A stretch of DNA of 64,000 bases, from positions 62,001 through 126,000 of the forward strand of contig NZ_RJVG01000003.1 of assembly GCF_003752155.1 (NCBI RefSeq), in the 5' to 3' direction. How positions within the stretch are numbered: the stretch's first letter is position 1; the number at the start of each line of letters is the position of its first letter. This DNA is from Mobilisporobacter senegalensis (GTDB lineage: Bacteria > Bacillota > Clostridia > Lachnospirales > Lachnospiraceae). The notes below the pieces were generated by a model. It searched no databases and had not been told where the DNA came from. It saw nothing but the letters and a program-made list of their open reading frames with translations. Position numbers and translations under genes: made by a program. Below are positions 18,672 to 28,208 of the stretch, one piece after another.

Positions 18672-20081
18672 GTGAAGCACAGAAACTATCAATCGAGAAA
18701 AGTTGTGAAATATAAAAGACCAGTAAATCTTAATATTGGAGTTATCATATTTGGCATAATTTTTTTATATATAGTAATAAATGTAATTATTTATTTAAAT
18801 AAAGAGCATTTGTCTATTTATGAAGTGTCAGAGAATAATATTGCTGATGATAATATCTGCAAAGGAATCATTATCAGGGATGAAACTGTCTATAATACTG
18901 AAAATGCAGGATATGTAAATTTTTATATTAGAGAAGGTGAACGTGTTGCTAAAAATTCATTAGTATATACCATAGACGAAAGCGGAGAACTTTTTGATAC
19001 ACTTTCAGCCAGCGAAGATATGGACAAGTTGTCAAATGAGGAGAATGATAAGATTAAAAATAGTATTACATCTTTTCAAAAAACATATTCCAATGATACA
19101 TTTAGTAATGTTTACAATTTGAAATATGATGTGGACAATATTTTATATGAAGCTACAAATTTTAACATGATCAAGAATCTGGATTCAATATCTTCAGACA
19201 ATTCGTTTTTTCATAAATTTAAAATAAATAAGAGTGGAGTCATTTCATATTCTATTGATTCAATGGAAGGTTTAACTGCTGATGAAGTCAAGAAAGATAC
19301 CTTTTCCAATGAAGCGTATAAAAGAGTCCAGTTAAGAACCGATGAACTTATTGAAAGGAACAGTCCGGTATTTAAGTTAGTTACAGATGAAAAGTGGTCT
19401 ATAGTAATTTCTTTAACCAGGGAACAATATTCCCGTATCAAAGAAAAAGACAGAATTAAAGTAACATTTATTAAAAATGATCTGTCTACAGTAGCTAATA
19501 TTGAATCATATAAAAAGGGAGATTCTTATTTTGCCAGGTTAGATTTAGATAATTATATGATTCGTTTTTTAAACGACAGGTATATTGATATTGAACTAAC
19601 GATTAATTCAGCATCCGGTCTAAAAATACCAAAAACCTCAATTATTGAGAAAGAATTTTATAAAATACCTATCGATTACTTCACAACTGGTGGAGATTCC
19701 AATAAAAATGGACTTATTAAAGAAGTATACAGTGAGAATGGTGAATTAGAATTCAAGTTCTTTCCAACAGAAATTTATTATGAAGACGAAGAATATGGTT
19801 ATGTAGATACACTGCTCACCCTGGAAGATGGGACGAAATTGGAACAAAATGATTATCTCCATAATGAGAAGAATGGAGAACGTTATCAGATTAGTGAAGT
19901 TGCTACTTTAGAAGGAGTTTATAACGTAAATAAAGGTTATGCAGTATTTCGCAGAATTGAGAAAGAATATGAAAATAAAGAATATTGCATTGTTAAGAAG
20001 GATACCTTATATGGCCTTTCTGTTTATGATCACATTGTCTTAAATGGGGATATGATTGAAGAACAATCCATTATATATTAA
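18672..20081 (+). CDS. HlyD-like single-pass membrane protein
   Basis: A 469-residue protein with a basic N-terminus, one membrane helix (residues ~21-40) and a large extracytoplasmic part. Residues ~60-100 have a biotinyl-lipoyl-like pattern (GYVNFYIREGERVAKNSLVY) as in HlyD/membrane-fusion adaptors. The GTG start follows AAGGAGG. It heads the yggS-sepF cluster, as in related clostridia, so a link with the division site or envelope is plausible. No ABC or RND partner is adjacent, so a true efflux-adaptor role is unlikely. Confidence 0.65.
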   Translation: MKHRNYQSRKVVKYKRPVNLNIGVIIFGIIFLYIVINVIIYLNKEHLSIYEVSENNIADDNICKGIIIRDETVYNTENAGYVNFYIREGERVAKNSLVYTIDESGELFDTLSASEDMDKLSNEENDKIKNSITSFQKTYSNDTFSNVYNLKYDVDNILYEATNFNMIKNLDSISSDNSFFHKFKINKSGVISYSIDSMEGLTADEVKKDTFSNEAYKRVQLRTDELIERNSPVFKLVTDEKWSIVISLTREQYSRIKEKDRIKVTFIKNDLSTVANIESYKKGDSYFARLDLDNYMIRFLNDRYIDIELTINSASGLKIPKTSIIEKEFYKIPIDYFTTGGDSNKNGLIKEVYSENGELEFKFFPTEIYYEDEEYGYVDTLLTLEDGTKLEQNDYLHNEKNGERYQISEVATLEGVYNVNKGYAVFRRIEKEYENKEYCIVKKDTLYGLSVYDHIVLNGDMIEEQSIIY

Positions 20082-20178
20082 ATCATGATAGTACATATTT
20101 TTTAGGTATATCGCATCATAGATAAAATATGAATAAAAAGTATAATTATAGTAAGTCTTAGAAAGGAAGTATTTTAGA

Positions 20179-20871
20179 ATGCTAAGGGAGAATTTAGCTC
20201 TGGTTGAAGAGAAAATACAAGCAGCATGTAATAGAGCTTTAAGGAATAGAGAGGATGTTACATTAATTGCGGTTAGTAAAACCAAACCTGTCTCAATGAT
20301 TCAGGAAGTCATTAATCTTGGTATCACTCATTTTGGCGAGAATAAAGTGCAGGAATTGTGTGAAAAGACGGAAGAGATCAAGGAATCATTAAACTGGCAT
20401 CTTATTGGCCATCTCCAAAGAAATAAAGTTAAGTATATCATTGATAAAGCTTGTTTGATTCATTCTGTAGATTCGTTAAGACTTGCAGTAGCAATCCAGG
20501 AAGAGGCTCTGAAAAAGAATGTGATAGTGCCAATTCTCATTGAAGTAAATATTGCAAAAGAAGATACTAAATTTGGAGTAGCAGAAGAAGAAGTTCAGGA
20601 ATTAGTCTTAGAGATTTCTAAGCTTTCCAATGTAAGAATTAAAGGATTAATGACCATAGCTCCTTTTGTGGAAAACCCGGAAGAAAACAGAGTTTATTTT
20701 AGGAAATTAAGACAATTATTAGTTGACATCAAAAGTAAAAACATTGATAATGTTGATATGAAGGTTCTTTCCATGGGCATGACCAATGATTATGAAGTTG
20801 CAATTGAAGAAGGAGCAACGATGGTTCGTGTGGGAACCGGAATCTTTGGAGAAAGAAATTATACTATTTAA
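20179..20871 (+). CDS. YggS-family PLP homeostasis protein
   Basis: A 230-residue PLP-binding TIM-barrel protein (YggS/YlmE/PROSC). The PLP lysine is in LIAVSKTKP (near residue 36), followed by FGENKVQE, WHLIGHLQRNK and the phosphate-binding end SMGMTNDYEVAIEEGATMVR. It maintains PLP homeostasis. Its place directly before sepF is a conserved Gram-positive arrangement (ylmE-ylmF). Confidence 0.93.
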   Translation: MLRENLALVEEKIQAACNRALRNREDVTLIAVSKTKPVSMIQEVINLGITHFGENKVQELCEKTEEIKESLNWHLIGHLQRNKVKYIIDKACLIHSVDSLRLAVAIQEEALKKNVIVPILIEVNIAKEDTKFGVAEEEVQELVLEISKLSNVRIKGLMTIAPFVENPEENRVYFRKLRQLLVDIKSKNIDNVDMKVLSMGMTNDYEVAIEEGATMVRVGTGIFGERNYTI

Positions 20872-20941
20872 GATTAAAAGTTTTCGTAAAATATAGTTTA
20901 AGAATCATAAGATTGAAAGATAATGGATAGGAGATAAGTAT

Positions 20942-21526
20942 ATGGCAAGTATAATAAAGAATTTTTTGGGTTTTATAAAATTAGGCGATGATGATGATGA
21001 TTATGAAGATTATGTAAGTGAATTCGAAGAAAAAGAGGCAGAAAGATTAGAAAGGCTGCAAGCTGCAGAACTGAAGAAGCAAGAACGTGTAGAAAGAACA
21101 GAAAGAAAATATCAAAGACAAGAACTTAATGAAACTGATGAAAAAACACCAATTTCTCCAAAGAAAGAAAGGGGAACACGTATGGAAAGAACATCAACGA
21201 ATAAGATCATACCTATTCGGAAAACACCATTAGGACTTGAAGTTTGTATTATGAAACCAACATCTTTTGATGATTCACAGGATATCTGTGATGTACTTTT
21301 GAACGGAAGAGCTGCCGTTGTTAATTTGGAAGGCTTTGATCCGGGAGAGGCCCAAAGAATCATGGATTTCATCTCTGGCGCTGTATATGCCATCAGCGGT
21401 AAATTGCATCAAATTTCAAAATATATCTTTATCTTTTCACCAGATAATGTAGACATCTCCGGTGATTACCTGGATTTAGTGCCTGAAGAAGGTTTTGGAG
21501 TACCTACCATTAATAAAGATTTCTAA
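20942..21526 (+). CDS. sepF: Cell-division protein SepF
   Basis: A 194-residue SepF. The N-terminal amphipathic membrane helix (MASIIKNFLGFIKLG) is followed by an acidic and charged linker (~18-85) and the conserved dimerisation/FtsZ-binding domain (DICDVLLNGRAAVVNLEGFD, AQRIMDFISGAVYAISG). It anchors FtsZ to the membrane. Slightly longer than Bacillus SepF because of the linker. Confidence 0.95.
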   Translation: MASIIKNFLGFIKLGDDDDDYEDYVSEFEEKEAERLERLQAAELKKQERVERTERKYQRQELNETDEKTPISPKKERGTRMERTSTNKIIPIRKTPLGLEVCIMKPTSFDDSQDICDVLLNGRAAVVNLEGFDPGEAQRIMDFISGAVYAISGKLHQISKYIFIFSPDNVDISGDYLDLVPEEGFGVPTINKDF

Positions 21527-21550
21527 TAGAATTCGAAAGGTTGAGAATTT

Positions 21551-21811
21551 ATGGATATTGTAATAATAAATTCCTTATATATTTTTTGTGTGGTGTTAGA
21601 AGGTATATTGTTTTTATATATTCTGTCTACATGGATTAGAATCAGTCCTAAGATTCAGGGGATATTCAACATACTTCTGGATCCTTTACTGGATCCAATC
21701 AGATATTTATTGAAGCATTCAATTTTTCAGGTAAGAAATTATGATTTATCACCTATTATTGGATTTCTCGTACTGTCTTACTTGCAGGAATTCTTTTATG
21801 CTTTAAGATAA
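21551..21811 (+). CDS. YggT-family membrane protein
   Basis: An 86-residue protein with two hydrophobic segments and the YggT core ILSTWIRISPK and LLDPLLDPIRYLL. Its neighbours (sepF before, ylmH after) are the standard YlmG context. YlmG/YggT proteins are linked with division and envelope functions, but their mechanism is unresolved. Confidence 0.88.
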   Translation: MDIVIINSLYIFCVVLEGILFLYILSTWIRISPKIQGIFNILLDPLLDPIRYLLKHSIFQVRNYDLSPIIGFLVLSYLQEFFYALR

Positions 21812-21832
21812 TAACAGTTTAGGAGAGTCCAT

Positions 21833-22594
21833 ATGCAATTAGACAGGCAAGATGATTTATTTTGTAAGAGATTACTTGAGCTAGCTAATATTTCTTACCA
21901 AAAAGGAATCTGTACATATACTGATTTTTTAAATCTTAATGATATAAATCTTTTTTTTAATATAAGATCAGAATTACCGCCAATTCAGACTATACTTTTT
22001 GGTGGATACCAGGATTCAGAAAGAAAAATTTTATGTTTTTATGATGAAAACTCTTTTTCTAAACCGGAGTTTCCAATTGATTGTATTTATATAAAACCAA
22101 TTCATTCAAAATTCAGTGATAATTTAAACCATCGGGATTTTCTTGGAGCCTTAACTCATCTTGGTTTAGACCGTAGTAAATTAGGAGATATCTTAATTGA
22201 TGAGAACCAATGTTATCTTTTTTGCAATAATCGCATCAGTCAATTTATTGCAGATCAATTAAATATGATCAAGCATACCAATGTATCATGTGAAATTGTA
22301 GATTTTAAAGAGGTAAATTATACTCCGAATTTTGTTACTATTACAGGAACAGTCCCATCAATCCGATTAGATGCGATTTTATCTGTTGCATTTAAAACAT
22401 CAAGAAGCAGCTTAAGCGGCTTGATTTCTGGTGGTAAAGTATATGTGAACTCTAAACTGGTTCTTTCAAACAGCTATATGTTAAAAGAAGGGGATGTAGT
22501 ATCTCTTAGAGGTCACGGCAAATTTTTATTTAAAGAAATAAACAATCAGACAAAAAAAGGGCGATTTTATATTACCCTTTTAAAATATGCTTAG
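21833..22594 (+). CDS. YlmH-type S4-domain RNA-binding protein
   Basis: A 253-residue protein. The N-terminal region has the YlmH fold, with LGALTHLGLDRSKLGDILI near residue 105. The C-terminal S4 domain (~180-240) contains RLDAILSVAFKTSRSSLSGLI and GKVYVNSKLV. YlmH homologues bind rRNA and can act in ribosome quality control. It is the fifth gene of the cluster and is followed by divIVA after 11 bases. Confidence 0.88.
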   Translation: MQLDRQDDLFCKRLLELANISYQKGICTYTDFLNLNDINLFFNIRSELPPIQTILFGGYQDSERKILCFYDENSFSKPEFPIDCIYIKPIHSKFSDNLNHRDFLGALTHLGLDRSKLGDILIDENQCYLFCNNRISQFIADQLNMIKHTNVSCEIVDFKEVNYTPNFVTITGTVPSIRLDAILSVAFKTSRSSLSGLISGGKVYVNSKLVLSNSYMLKEGDVVSLRGHGKFLFKEINNQTKKGRFYITLLKYA

Positions 22595-22605
22595 GAGGAG
22601 ATATT

Positions 22606-23301
22606 ATGTTGACACCCATAGAAATTCAAGGAAAAGTTTTTAAATCTGGAATTGGATATGACAAAAAAGACGTGGATTCTTTTGTTAGAGAGTTATTACA
22701 TAATTATGAAGTTCTTTATAAAGAAAATGTAGAGCTTCAAGATAAGATAGCTATTTTAAATGATGGGATTACACATTATAAGACGATTGAGAATACTCTT
22801 CAAAAAGCACTTGTATTAGCGGAAAAGGCTGCGGAAGAAACAAAACAGACGGCAAACCAAAAGGCTCATTCTATTGAAAAAGAGGCACATTTGCAAGCTA
22901 ATTTAATCACAGCAGAAGCCAAAAATGAATTAAATAGAATTCATTTAAAAACAATAGAATTAGTTCAGCAATATAATAGATATAAGATTCAGTTTGAAAA
23001 GTTAGCTGAAACACAAATGGAACTTTTAAATTCCAATGGATTTAATATTGATATTGGAAATCTAGACGTAATGCTGGAGAAAGGTATTGCCAATTTAAAT
23101 GATTATTCAAAGAAAGAATCTGATTTAGTAGAAAAGATGGATAAGGCAATTGATGAAAATGAATTAATGGAAGACACCGTAAGTGAGAAGGAAGAACCAG
23201 AAGAAAACAAAGAACTGGATGGTAAGGAATCAAAAGAAAATGATTTCAGGGTAGATCTGGGAGCAGATGATGGTTTTGATTTTTTAGATTTAGAAGATTA
23301 G
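22606..23301 (+). CDS. divIVA: DivIVA-family coiled-coil protein
   Basis: A 231-residue DivIVA. The N-terminal curvature-sensing domain (MLTPIEIQGKVFKSGIGYDK, then DVDSFVREL) is followed by a coiled coil to ~150 and a long acidic tail. It marks poles and septa. The gene lies directly after ylmH in a strict operon. Since MinE and DivIVA coexist here, the polar cue for MinCD is not obvious from sequence alone. Confidence 0.92.
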   Translation: MLTPIEIQGKVFKSGIGYDKKDVDSFVRELLHNYEVLYKENVELQDKIAILNDGITHYKTIENTLQKALVLAEKAAEETKQTANQKAHSIEKEAHLQANLITAEAKNELNRIHLKTIELVQQYNRYKIQFEKLAETQMELLNSNGFNIDIGNLDVMLEKGIANLNDYSKKESDLVEKMDKAIDENELMEDTVSEKEEPEENKELDGKESKENDFRVDLGADDGFDFLDLED

Positions 23302-23327
23302 TAAAGTATGACTAAAGGAGAAATTAG

Positions 23328-24416
23328 ATGACTCAGGTTTTAACGGTTAATTATGATGAGAAACCAATATACGACATTCGATTAGAAGACAATTATGACA
23401 ACTTGCTCCAAATCTTTGACAGAGTGCCTATTTCCAATAGGAAAGTATGTATTGTTACAGATACGAATGTTGGAAAATATTATCTTGATACTGTAAAACA
23501 GATATTATATAAGGATGGGGCAAAAGTAGAAACTTTTACATTCCCTGCAGGGGAAGAGAACAAGACACTAAATACTGTAAAAGATTTGTATGAACATTTA
23601 ATTCTGTCAGGATTTGATCGAAAGGATTTATTAGTTGCACTGGGCGGAGGAGTTGTAGGTGATCTGACTGGATATGCCGCTGCAACGTATCTAAGAGGTA
23701 TCTCATTTATCCAACTGCCAACGTCACTTCTTTCCATGGTGGATAGCAGCATTGGTGGAAAAACCGGAGTGGATTTTGACTCCTACAAAAATATGGTTGG
23801 GGCTTTTCATCAGCCGGGAGGGGTATATATTAATTTAAATACCTTAAAATCTTTAAGTGACAAACAATTTTTCTCCGGTCTTGGAGAGATTATTAAGCAT
23901 GGCTTAATCAAGGATAGAGAATATTTTGAATGGTTAAAAACCAATCGTTTAAAAATAGAACAGAAAGATATTAAAACTTTGCAAGAAATGGTTTATCGCA
24001 GCTGTGTTATTAAAAGGGATGTAGTGGAAAAAGATTTTAGGGAAAGTGGAGAAAGAGCCTTACTTAATTTTGGACATACTATAGGTCATTCCATAGAAAA
24101 ATTAATGGATTTCCAACTTTTCCACGGAGAATGCGTAGCCATAGGTATGGTTGCGGCTGCCTATCTCTCTTATAAAAGAGGGAATGTGTCTAAAGAAGAT
24201 TTTGAAGATATCGTTCAAACTATAAAAGGATTTAATCTTCCTTCAAAAATTACAGGTATTTCTAAAGAAGAAATTCTTAGGGTGGCAAAGTCCGATAAAA
24301 AAATGAACGCCGGTAAAATTAATTTTATATTATTAGAAGAAATAGGAAAAGCTGTAATTGACAGCAGTGTTACAGATGAAGAGATTCTGGAGACGCTGGA
24401 TTATATTATTTATTAA
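23328..24416 (+). CDS. aroB: 3-dehydroquinate synthase
   Basis: A 362-residue AroB catalysing the second shikimate-pathway step (DAHP to 3-dehydroquinate). The NAD-binding glycine motif LVALGGGVVGDLTGYAAATY, the substrate region SMVDSSIGGKTGVD and the metal histidine in NFGHTIGHSIE are all present. The placing between divIVA and lspA is unusual for a metabolic gene; many Firmicutes have ileS here. No other aro genes are nearby. Confidence 0.95.
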   Translation: MTQVLTVNYDEKPIYDIRLEDNYDNLLQIFDRVPISNRKVCIVTDTNVGKYYLDTVKQILYKDGAKVETFTFPAGEENKTLNTVKDLYEHLILSGFDRKDLLVALGGGVVGDLTGYAAATYLRGISFIQLPTSLLSMVDSSIGGKTGVDFDSYKNMVGAFHQPGGVYINLNTLKSLSDKQFFSGLGEIIKHGLIKDREYFEWLKTNRLKIEQKDIKTLQEMVYRSCVIKRDVVEKDFRESGERALLNFGHTIGHSIEKLMDFQLFHGECVAIGMVAAAYLSYKRGNVSKEDFEDIVQTIKGFNLPSKITGISKEEILRVAKSDKKMNAGKINFILLEEIGKAVIDSSVTDEEILETLDYIIY

Positions 24417-24507
24417 AGCAAGTGTAAAAGAAAGCACTTTCACACTTGAAATATGCGCTGGATAAAATCAGGCCAGCTTGATTTTATTTGGCTTTGGAGG
24501 ACGATTT

Positions 24508-25011
24508 ATGAAAAAATTTCTTGCTTTAATCTGGGTTATTGTTTTAGTGATTATAGATCAATATACAAAATTTCTTGCAAAGACAAATCTTGAGAATCAG
24601 GACTCAATTGCTATTATAAAAGGTGTATTTGAATTACATTATCTTGAGAATACGGGCGCAGCATTTGGAATGCTACAGGACCAGATACTATTATTTGTAA
24701 TTATTACAATTATCACAATACTTATGATCTTATACTTATATTCAAGGATACCATATGAGAAACATTTTACTCCTTTAAGATATATATTAATATTTATTAT
24801 TGCAGGGGCCATTGGTAATTGTATTGATCGTGTAGTTAACAGATATGTTGTAGATTTCTTATATTTTAAGCTGATTGATTTCCCAATTTTTAATGTGGCT
24901 GATTGTTATGTTTCAATATCGGCTGTTTTACTTATAATATTATTCTTGTTTCATTATAAAGAAGAAGACCTGGAATTCTTAAACTTAAAAAAGGTTGATA
25001 AACATGAGTGA
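24508..25011 (+). CDS. lspA: Lipoprotein signal peptidase (SPase II)
   Basis: A 167-residue aspartic protease with four membrane helices that cleaves prolipoproteins. Catalytic aspartates are in GNCIDRVVN and FNVADCYVS, and the family box NTGAAFGML is present. The ATG at 24508 follows TTGGAGGACGATTT; an upstream in-frame TTG at 24478 has no ribosome site. The gene overlaps rluD by eight bases. Confidence 0.95.
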   Translation: MKKFLALIWVIVLVIIDQYTKFLAKTNLENQDSIAIIKGVFELHYLENTGAAFGMLQDQILLFVIITIITILMILYLYSRIPYEKHFTPLRYILIFIIAGAIGNCIDRVVNRYVVDFLYFKLIDFPIFNVADCYVSISAVLLIILFLFHYKEEDLEFLNLKKVDKHE

Positions 25012-25927
25012 TCAGATTATTGATATATTGGTCGGGGAAGAGAATAATGGACTTAGAATCGATAAGTTCTTATCCATACAGGATATTGATTTATCCCGTT
25101 CCTATATTCAAAAACTAATGAAAGAGGAATCAGTCATTGTAAATTCAGTACCTGTAAAAGCCAGTTATAAGGTAACTACAGGAGATATGGTGGTTATTAC
25201 TGTTCCTGAACCTACAGAAATGAAAATTGAACCTGAAAATATACCGTTAGATATTGTTTATGAAGATATGGATATTATTATAATTAATAAAGCAAAAGGT
25301 ATGGTCGTCCACCCGGCGGCAGGACATTATTCAGGAACCATAGTAAATGCTCTTCTATATCATTGCAAGGAAGAATTATCCGGGATAAACGGTGTTTTAA
25401 GACCTGGTATCGTACATCGAATTGATATGAATACAACAGGTTTAATTGTTGTATGTAAAAATGATAAAGCTCATGCCTTTATAGCTGAGCAGTTAAAAGA
25501 ACATTCCATTACGAGGCGATATAATGCATTAGTATATAACTCTTTTAAAGAAGAGGAGGGAACTGTGGAGGCTTCTATTGCCAGACATCCTATTGACCGT
25601 AAAAAGATGGCGATTACTACACATGGAGGTAAGAGAGCAGTTACTCATTATAAAGTACTTGAAAATTTCAGTTCTAAATATGCATATATTGAATGTACCC
25701 TTGAGACCGGCCGTACTCACCAGATTCGCGTGCATATGGCAAGTATTCATCATCCATTACTAGGTGATGATGTTTATGGTGTGGCGAAGGATCCTTTTAA
25801 ACTGGAGGGACAGGCGTTGCATGCGAGAGTATTGGGATTTATCCATCCAACTACGAAAGAATATATTGAATTTGAAGCACCACTTCCTGAGTATTTTACA
25901 GGACTGATATCTAAACTTAGAAAATAA
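25004..25927 (+). CDS. rluD: RluD-type 23S rRNA pseudouridine synthase
   Basis: A 307-residue RluA-family enzyme. The N-terminal S4 domain (RIDKFLSIQDIDLSRSYIQK) is followed by the catalytic domain with the aspartate in HRIDMNTTGLIVV and the RTHQIRVHMA motif. It is coupled to lspA by overlap, a very common pairing in Firmicutes. The exact uridines modified cannot be read from the sequence. Confidence 0.92.
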   Translation: MSDQIIDILVGEENNGLRIDKFLSIQDIDLSRSYIQKLMKEESVIVNSVPVKASYKVTTGDMVVITVPEPTEMKIEPENIPLDIVYEDMDIIIINKAKGMVVHPAAGHYSGTIVNALLYHCKEELSGINGVLRPGIVHRIDMNTTGLIVVCKNDKAHAFIAEQLKEHSITRRYNALVYNSFKEEEGTVEASIARHPIDRKKMAITTHGGKRAVTHYKVLENFSSKYAYIECTLETGRTHQIRVHMASIHHPLLGDDVYGVAKDPFKLEGQALHARVLGFIHPTTKEYIEFEAPLPEYFTGLISKLRK

Positions 25928-25993
25928 AGTGAACGTGTTACAGCCAGTAGTGATCAAATAAAACTAGTGAATCATATGGAGTTGTAGATTGGA

Positions 25994-27253
25994 ATGAAAA
26001 GAAAATTAATTGATAAATTAATTGAATGGAAAGATAAAGGGAAGGATAGCAGATTAAAACCTGTTCTTATTACGGGTTCCAGAGGGGTAGGAAAGACATA
26101 CCTTTCTTTTGATTTTGGAAAAAGTTTTTTTAAAGATATAATCTATATTAATTTTGAACGTGATAGTAAATTAGCAGCTTTATTTCATGAAAAAGATCCA
26201 GATGGAATTCTTGATAATATATCAGAATATTTTCAGAAACCAGTTAGTAAAGATACTACCATATTAATTCTTGATGAAATTGGAATTTGCGACCATGCAA
26301 TTCAATTTATTGTTCAATTAAAAGATCGTAAAGTACCAGTTAATATAATCGCTACAAGCAGCAAACCATTAGAATATATAGAATATGGGCAGGAATTAAA
26401 AAAATGTGTGGAGCAGTTAATTTTATATCCATTTGACTTTGAAGAATATTTATGGGCGACAGGATATGAATGGTATTCAGATATAATCAGGGAACATTAT
26501 ATAAGCAATAAGAAAATTCCAGATATTGTCCATAAAGAACTCCTTGATATTTTTGAACAATATTTGATAGTTGGTGGTATGCCGCGGGCAATTAATGAGT
26601 ATATTAACACAGAAGCTTTTATTAATATATCAGAACAGCATAACTCCATTTTAGAAGGCTTTTATTCCGATGCAGAAAATCTTATGAATGAAAATTTACA
26701 TATTAAAGTAAAAAATATATTCGCCACCATGGATATGCAGATATCTAAAAAGAATAAAAAATTCCAATACAAATTAATTCGTAAAGGCGCTACAAAAAAT
26801 CTGTATATGGATGGGATTGACTTTATGAATGCTTCCAATATGACCATCAAAGTCCAAAAAATTGATTCTGATCAGTTTAAATTATATCTGTGTGATGTAG
26901 GTCTGCAATTATCTATGATAAAAAAAGGTTCCATAAAGACAGATCAATTGGAGGCAAGAAAAGGATTGATTGAAAATTATATAGCACAAAATTTAATTTC
27001 AGGTCATAGAGAAATTTACTTTTGGGAATCTAATGCCCAGGCGAAAATTGATTTTATAATAAAAGATTGTCTAAATGTAATGCCAATAGAAGTGAGTACT
27101 GATAATAATACCCGTTCTAAAAGTTTAAGTATAATTAAGAATACATATGATATTCAGAAAAGTATTAAAATATCTACCAATAATTTTGATTTGAAAAATA
27201 ATATAAAATATGTACCACTTTATGCAGTCTTTTGCATTAATGAAAATATATAA
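25994..27253 (+). CDS. AAA ATPase with DUF4143-type C-terminus
   Basis: A 419-residue protein. Walker A is GSRGVGKTY (residues ~29-37) and Walker B ILILDEIG (~90). The middle has FDFEEYLWATG and YLIVGGMPRAINEYI, typical of the AAA_14/DUF4143 family. The C-terminal third ends with WESNAQAKIDFII, a PD-(D/E)XK-like end seen in this family. Such ATPases are common, often single genes, and have no clear function. It stands alone after rluD with a weak ribosome site. Confidence 0.8.
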   Translation: MKRKLIDKLIEWKDKGKDSRLKPVLITGSRGVGKTYLSFDFGKSFFKDIIYINFERDSKLAALFHEKDPDGILDNISEYFQKPVSKDTTILILDEIGICDHAIQFIVQLKDRKVPVNIIATSSKPLEYIEYGQELKKCVEQLILYPFDFEEYLWATGYEWYSDIIREHYISNKKIPDIVHKELLDIFEQYLIVGGMPRAINEYINTEAFINISEQHNSILEGFYSDAENLMNENLHIKVKNIFATMDMQISKKNKKFQYKLIRKGATKNLYMDGIDFMNASNMTIKVQKIDSDQFKLYLCDVGLQLSMIKKGSIKTDQLEARKGLIENYIAQNLISGHREIYFWESNAQAKIDFIIKDCLNVMPIEVSTDNNTRSKSLSIIKNTYDIQKSIKISTNNFDLKNNIKYVPLYAVFCINENI

Positions 27254-27288
27254 TAATATTCTGATGAAAACAAATGGAAAAATATGTA

Positions 27289-27421
27289 TTGACAATCCCT
27301 TTCTATTAATGTAGAATTGATTCGAGAGAGTAATCTACAATGGTAGACTATTCTTTTTGCTTGATAAAAATTATGCGATTTTTCGCTTTATTATATAGAT
27401 TTATACATTCTACAGCTGTAG
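27289..27421 (+). promoter_or_regulatory. Promoter and BlaI-like operators of the orphan BlaI gene
   Basis: TTGACA (27289-27294) and TAGAAT (27312-27317) with a 17-base spacer form a strong promoter. Two dyads follow: tctac-aatg-gtaga at 27334-27347, and the perfect 12-base palindrome ctacagctgtag at 27410-27421. TACA/TGTA dyads are the BlaI/MecI/CopY-type target, so self-repression is likely. The leader is unusually long, about 130 bases. Confidence 0.65.
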
Positions 27422-27455
27422 TCTTGGCTAATTATATTTATGAGGTGGAACAAAA

Positions 27456-27821
27456 ATGAATGAAATTCATATTCACGAGGGCGAACTTAATATTATGGAA
27501 CTCTTATGGTCTAATAAAGTACTGGCTGCAAAAGATATTGCGAAAATCATTAAAGAATATATTGGTTGGGAGAAAAATACAACATATACGGTCATTAAAC
27601 GTTTGATAGATAAAGGTGCGATAAAAAGAGAAAATCCAGGTTTTTTATGTAAAGCAGCCATATCTAAACGAACAATTCAAAATACGGAAACAAACGCATT
27701 GATAACAAGGTATTATAATGGTTCTTTAAATAAATTTCTCACAGAGTATCTCAAAAATCAAAGATTGACTGTAAGTGAAATTCTGGAATTAGAGAGGATT
27801 ATAAGTGAGCAGAAACATTAA
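27456..27821 (+). CDS. BlaI/MecI/CopY-family repressor, without BlaR1 partner
   Basis: A 121-residue winged-helix repressor. The N-terminal DNA-binding part (ELNIMELLWSNKVLAAKDIA, then NTTYTVIKRLIDKGAIKRE) is typical for the BlaI family, followed by a helical dimerisation tail. BlaI proteins are usually inactivated by a neighbouring M56 protease; none is encoded next to this one. The nearest M56 gene is the interrupted one at 36.3 kb. The final residues overlap no other gene, and another promoter starts five bases after its stop. Confidence 0.82.
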   Translation: MNEIHIHEGELNIMELLWSNKVLAAKDIAKIIKEYIGWEKNTTYTVIKRLIDKGAIKRENPGFLCKAAISKRTIQNTETNALITRYYNGSLNKFLTEYLKNQRLTVSEILELERIISEQKH

Positions 27822-27825
27822 TAGG

Positions 27826-27853
27826 TTGACAATTTGATTCTGTCATGTATAAT
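27826..27853 (+). promoter_or_regulatory. Promoter of the MutS2-like leader
   Basis: TTGACA (27826-27831) and TATAAT (27848-27853), both consensus, with a 16-base spacer. Transcription would begin near 27860, about 500 bases ahead of the MutS2-like gene. Confidence 0.8.
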
Positions 27854-27884
27854 GAAAGAATAAAAAGTGAAATGAGGTAAATGT

Positions 27885-27923
27885 ATGTTAAGTGTATCTG
27901 TAATGGAGATTGCAACTAAATAG
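27885..27923 (+). CDS. Candidate 12-residue leader peptide
   Basis: A short frame, MLSVSVMEIATK, begins seven bases after a GAGG ribosome site (27874-27877) and ends at TAG 27921-27923. It lies 25 bases behind the inferred transcription start. A second overlapping ATG at 27881 would give MYVKCICNGDCN but is too close to the GAGG. Immediately after the stop comes an 8-bp stem (27927-27934 with 27960-27967). The arrangement resembles ribosome-arrest leader peptides ahead of translation-stress genes. Coding capacity this short cannot be proven by sequence. Confidence 0.45.
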   Translation: MLSVSVMEIATK

Positions 27924-28070
27924 TTGTAAAAGGGAAAGATTTTTCATGCTATAGGTCTACCCTTTTATGGTCATTTATATTTTAAATGCCCGCTTGTTTC
28001 TGCCTTACAGATTGCTTTATTACGTTTCGACTATAGGTCTTATATTATTGTATTATGATGGACTATTTAG

Positions 28071-28101
28071 AAAGTATGACTGTTTTGGTCATACTTTTTT
28101 T
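28071..28101 (+). terminator. Strong terminator inside the MutS2 leader
   Basis: A perfect 10-bp stem aaagtatgac (28071-28080) with gtcatacttt (28088-28097), 7-base loop, then a T-run to 28101. It stands after the leader peptide and about 265 bases before the MutS2-like start, where an attenuator would be expected. Confidence 0.85.
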
Positions 28102-28208
28102 ATTATCATTTTGGATGAAGTTCAATTATTTCTGACTTATAGAGGAAGCTTATAGACTTTGATTTATTATGGAATTTTATCTGAAAGCCTTTGATTCCAA
28201 TGAATAGG

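Noticed and set aside
27967-28155. 62-codon frame in the MutS2 leader
   Set aside because: It has no ribosome site, runs through the strong terminator at 28071-28101, and the residues look like translated AT-rich DNA.
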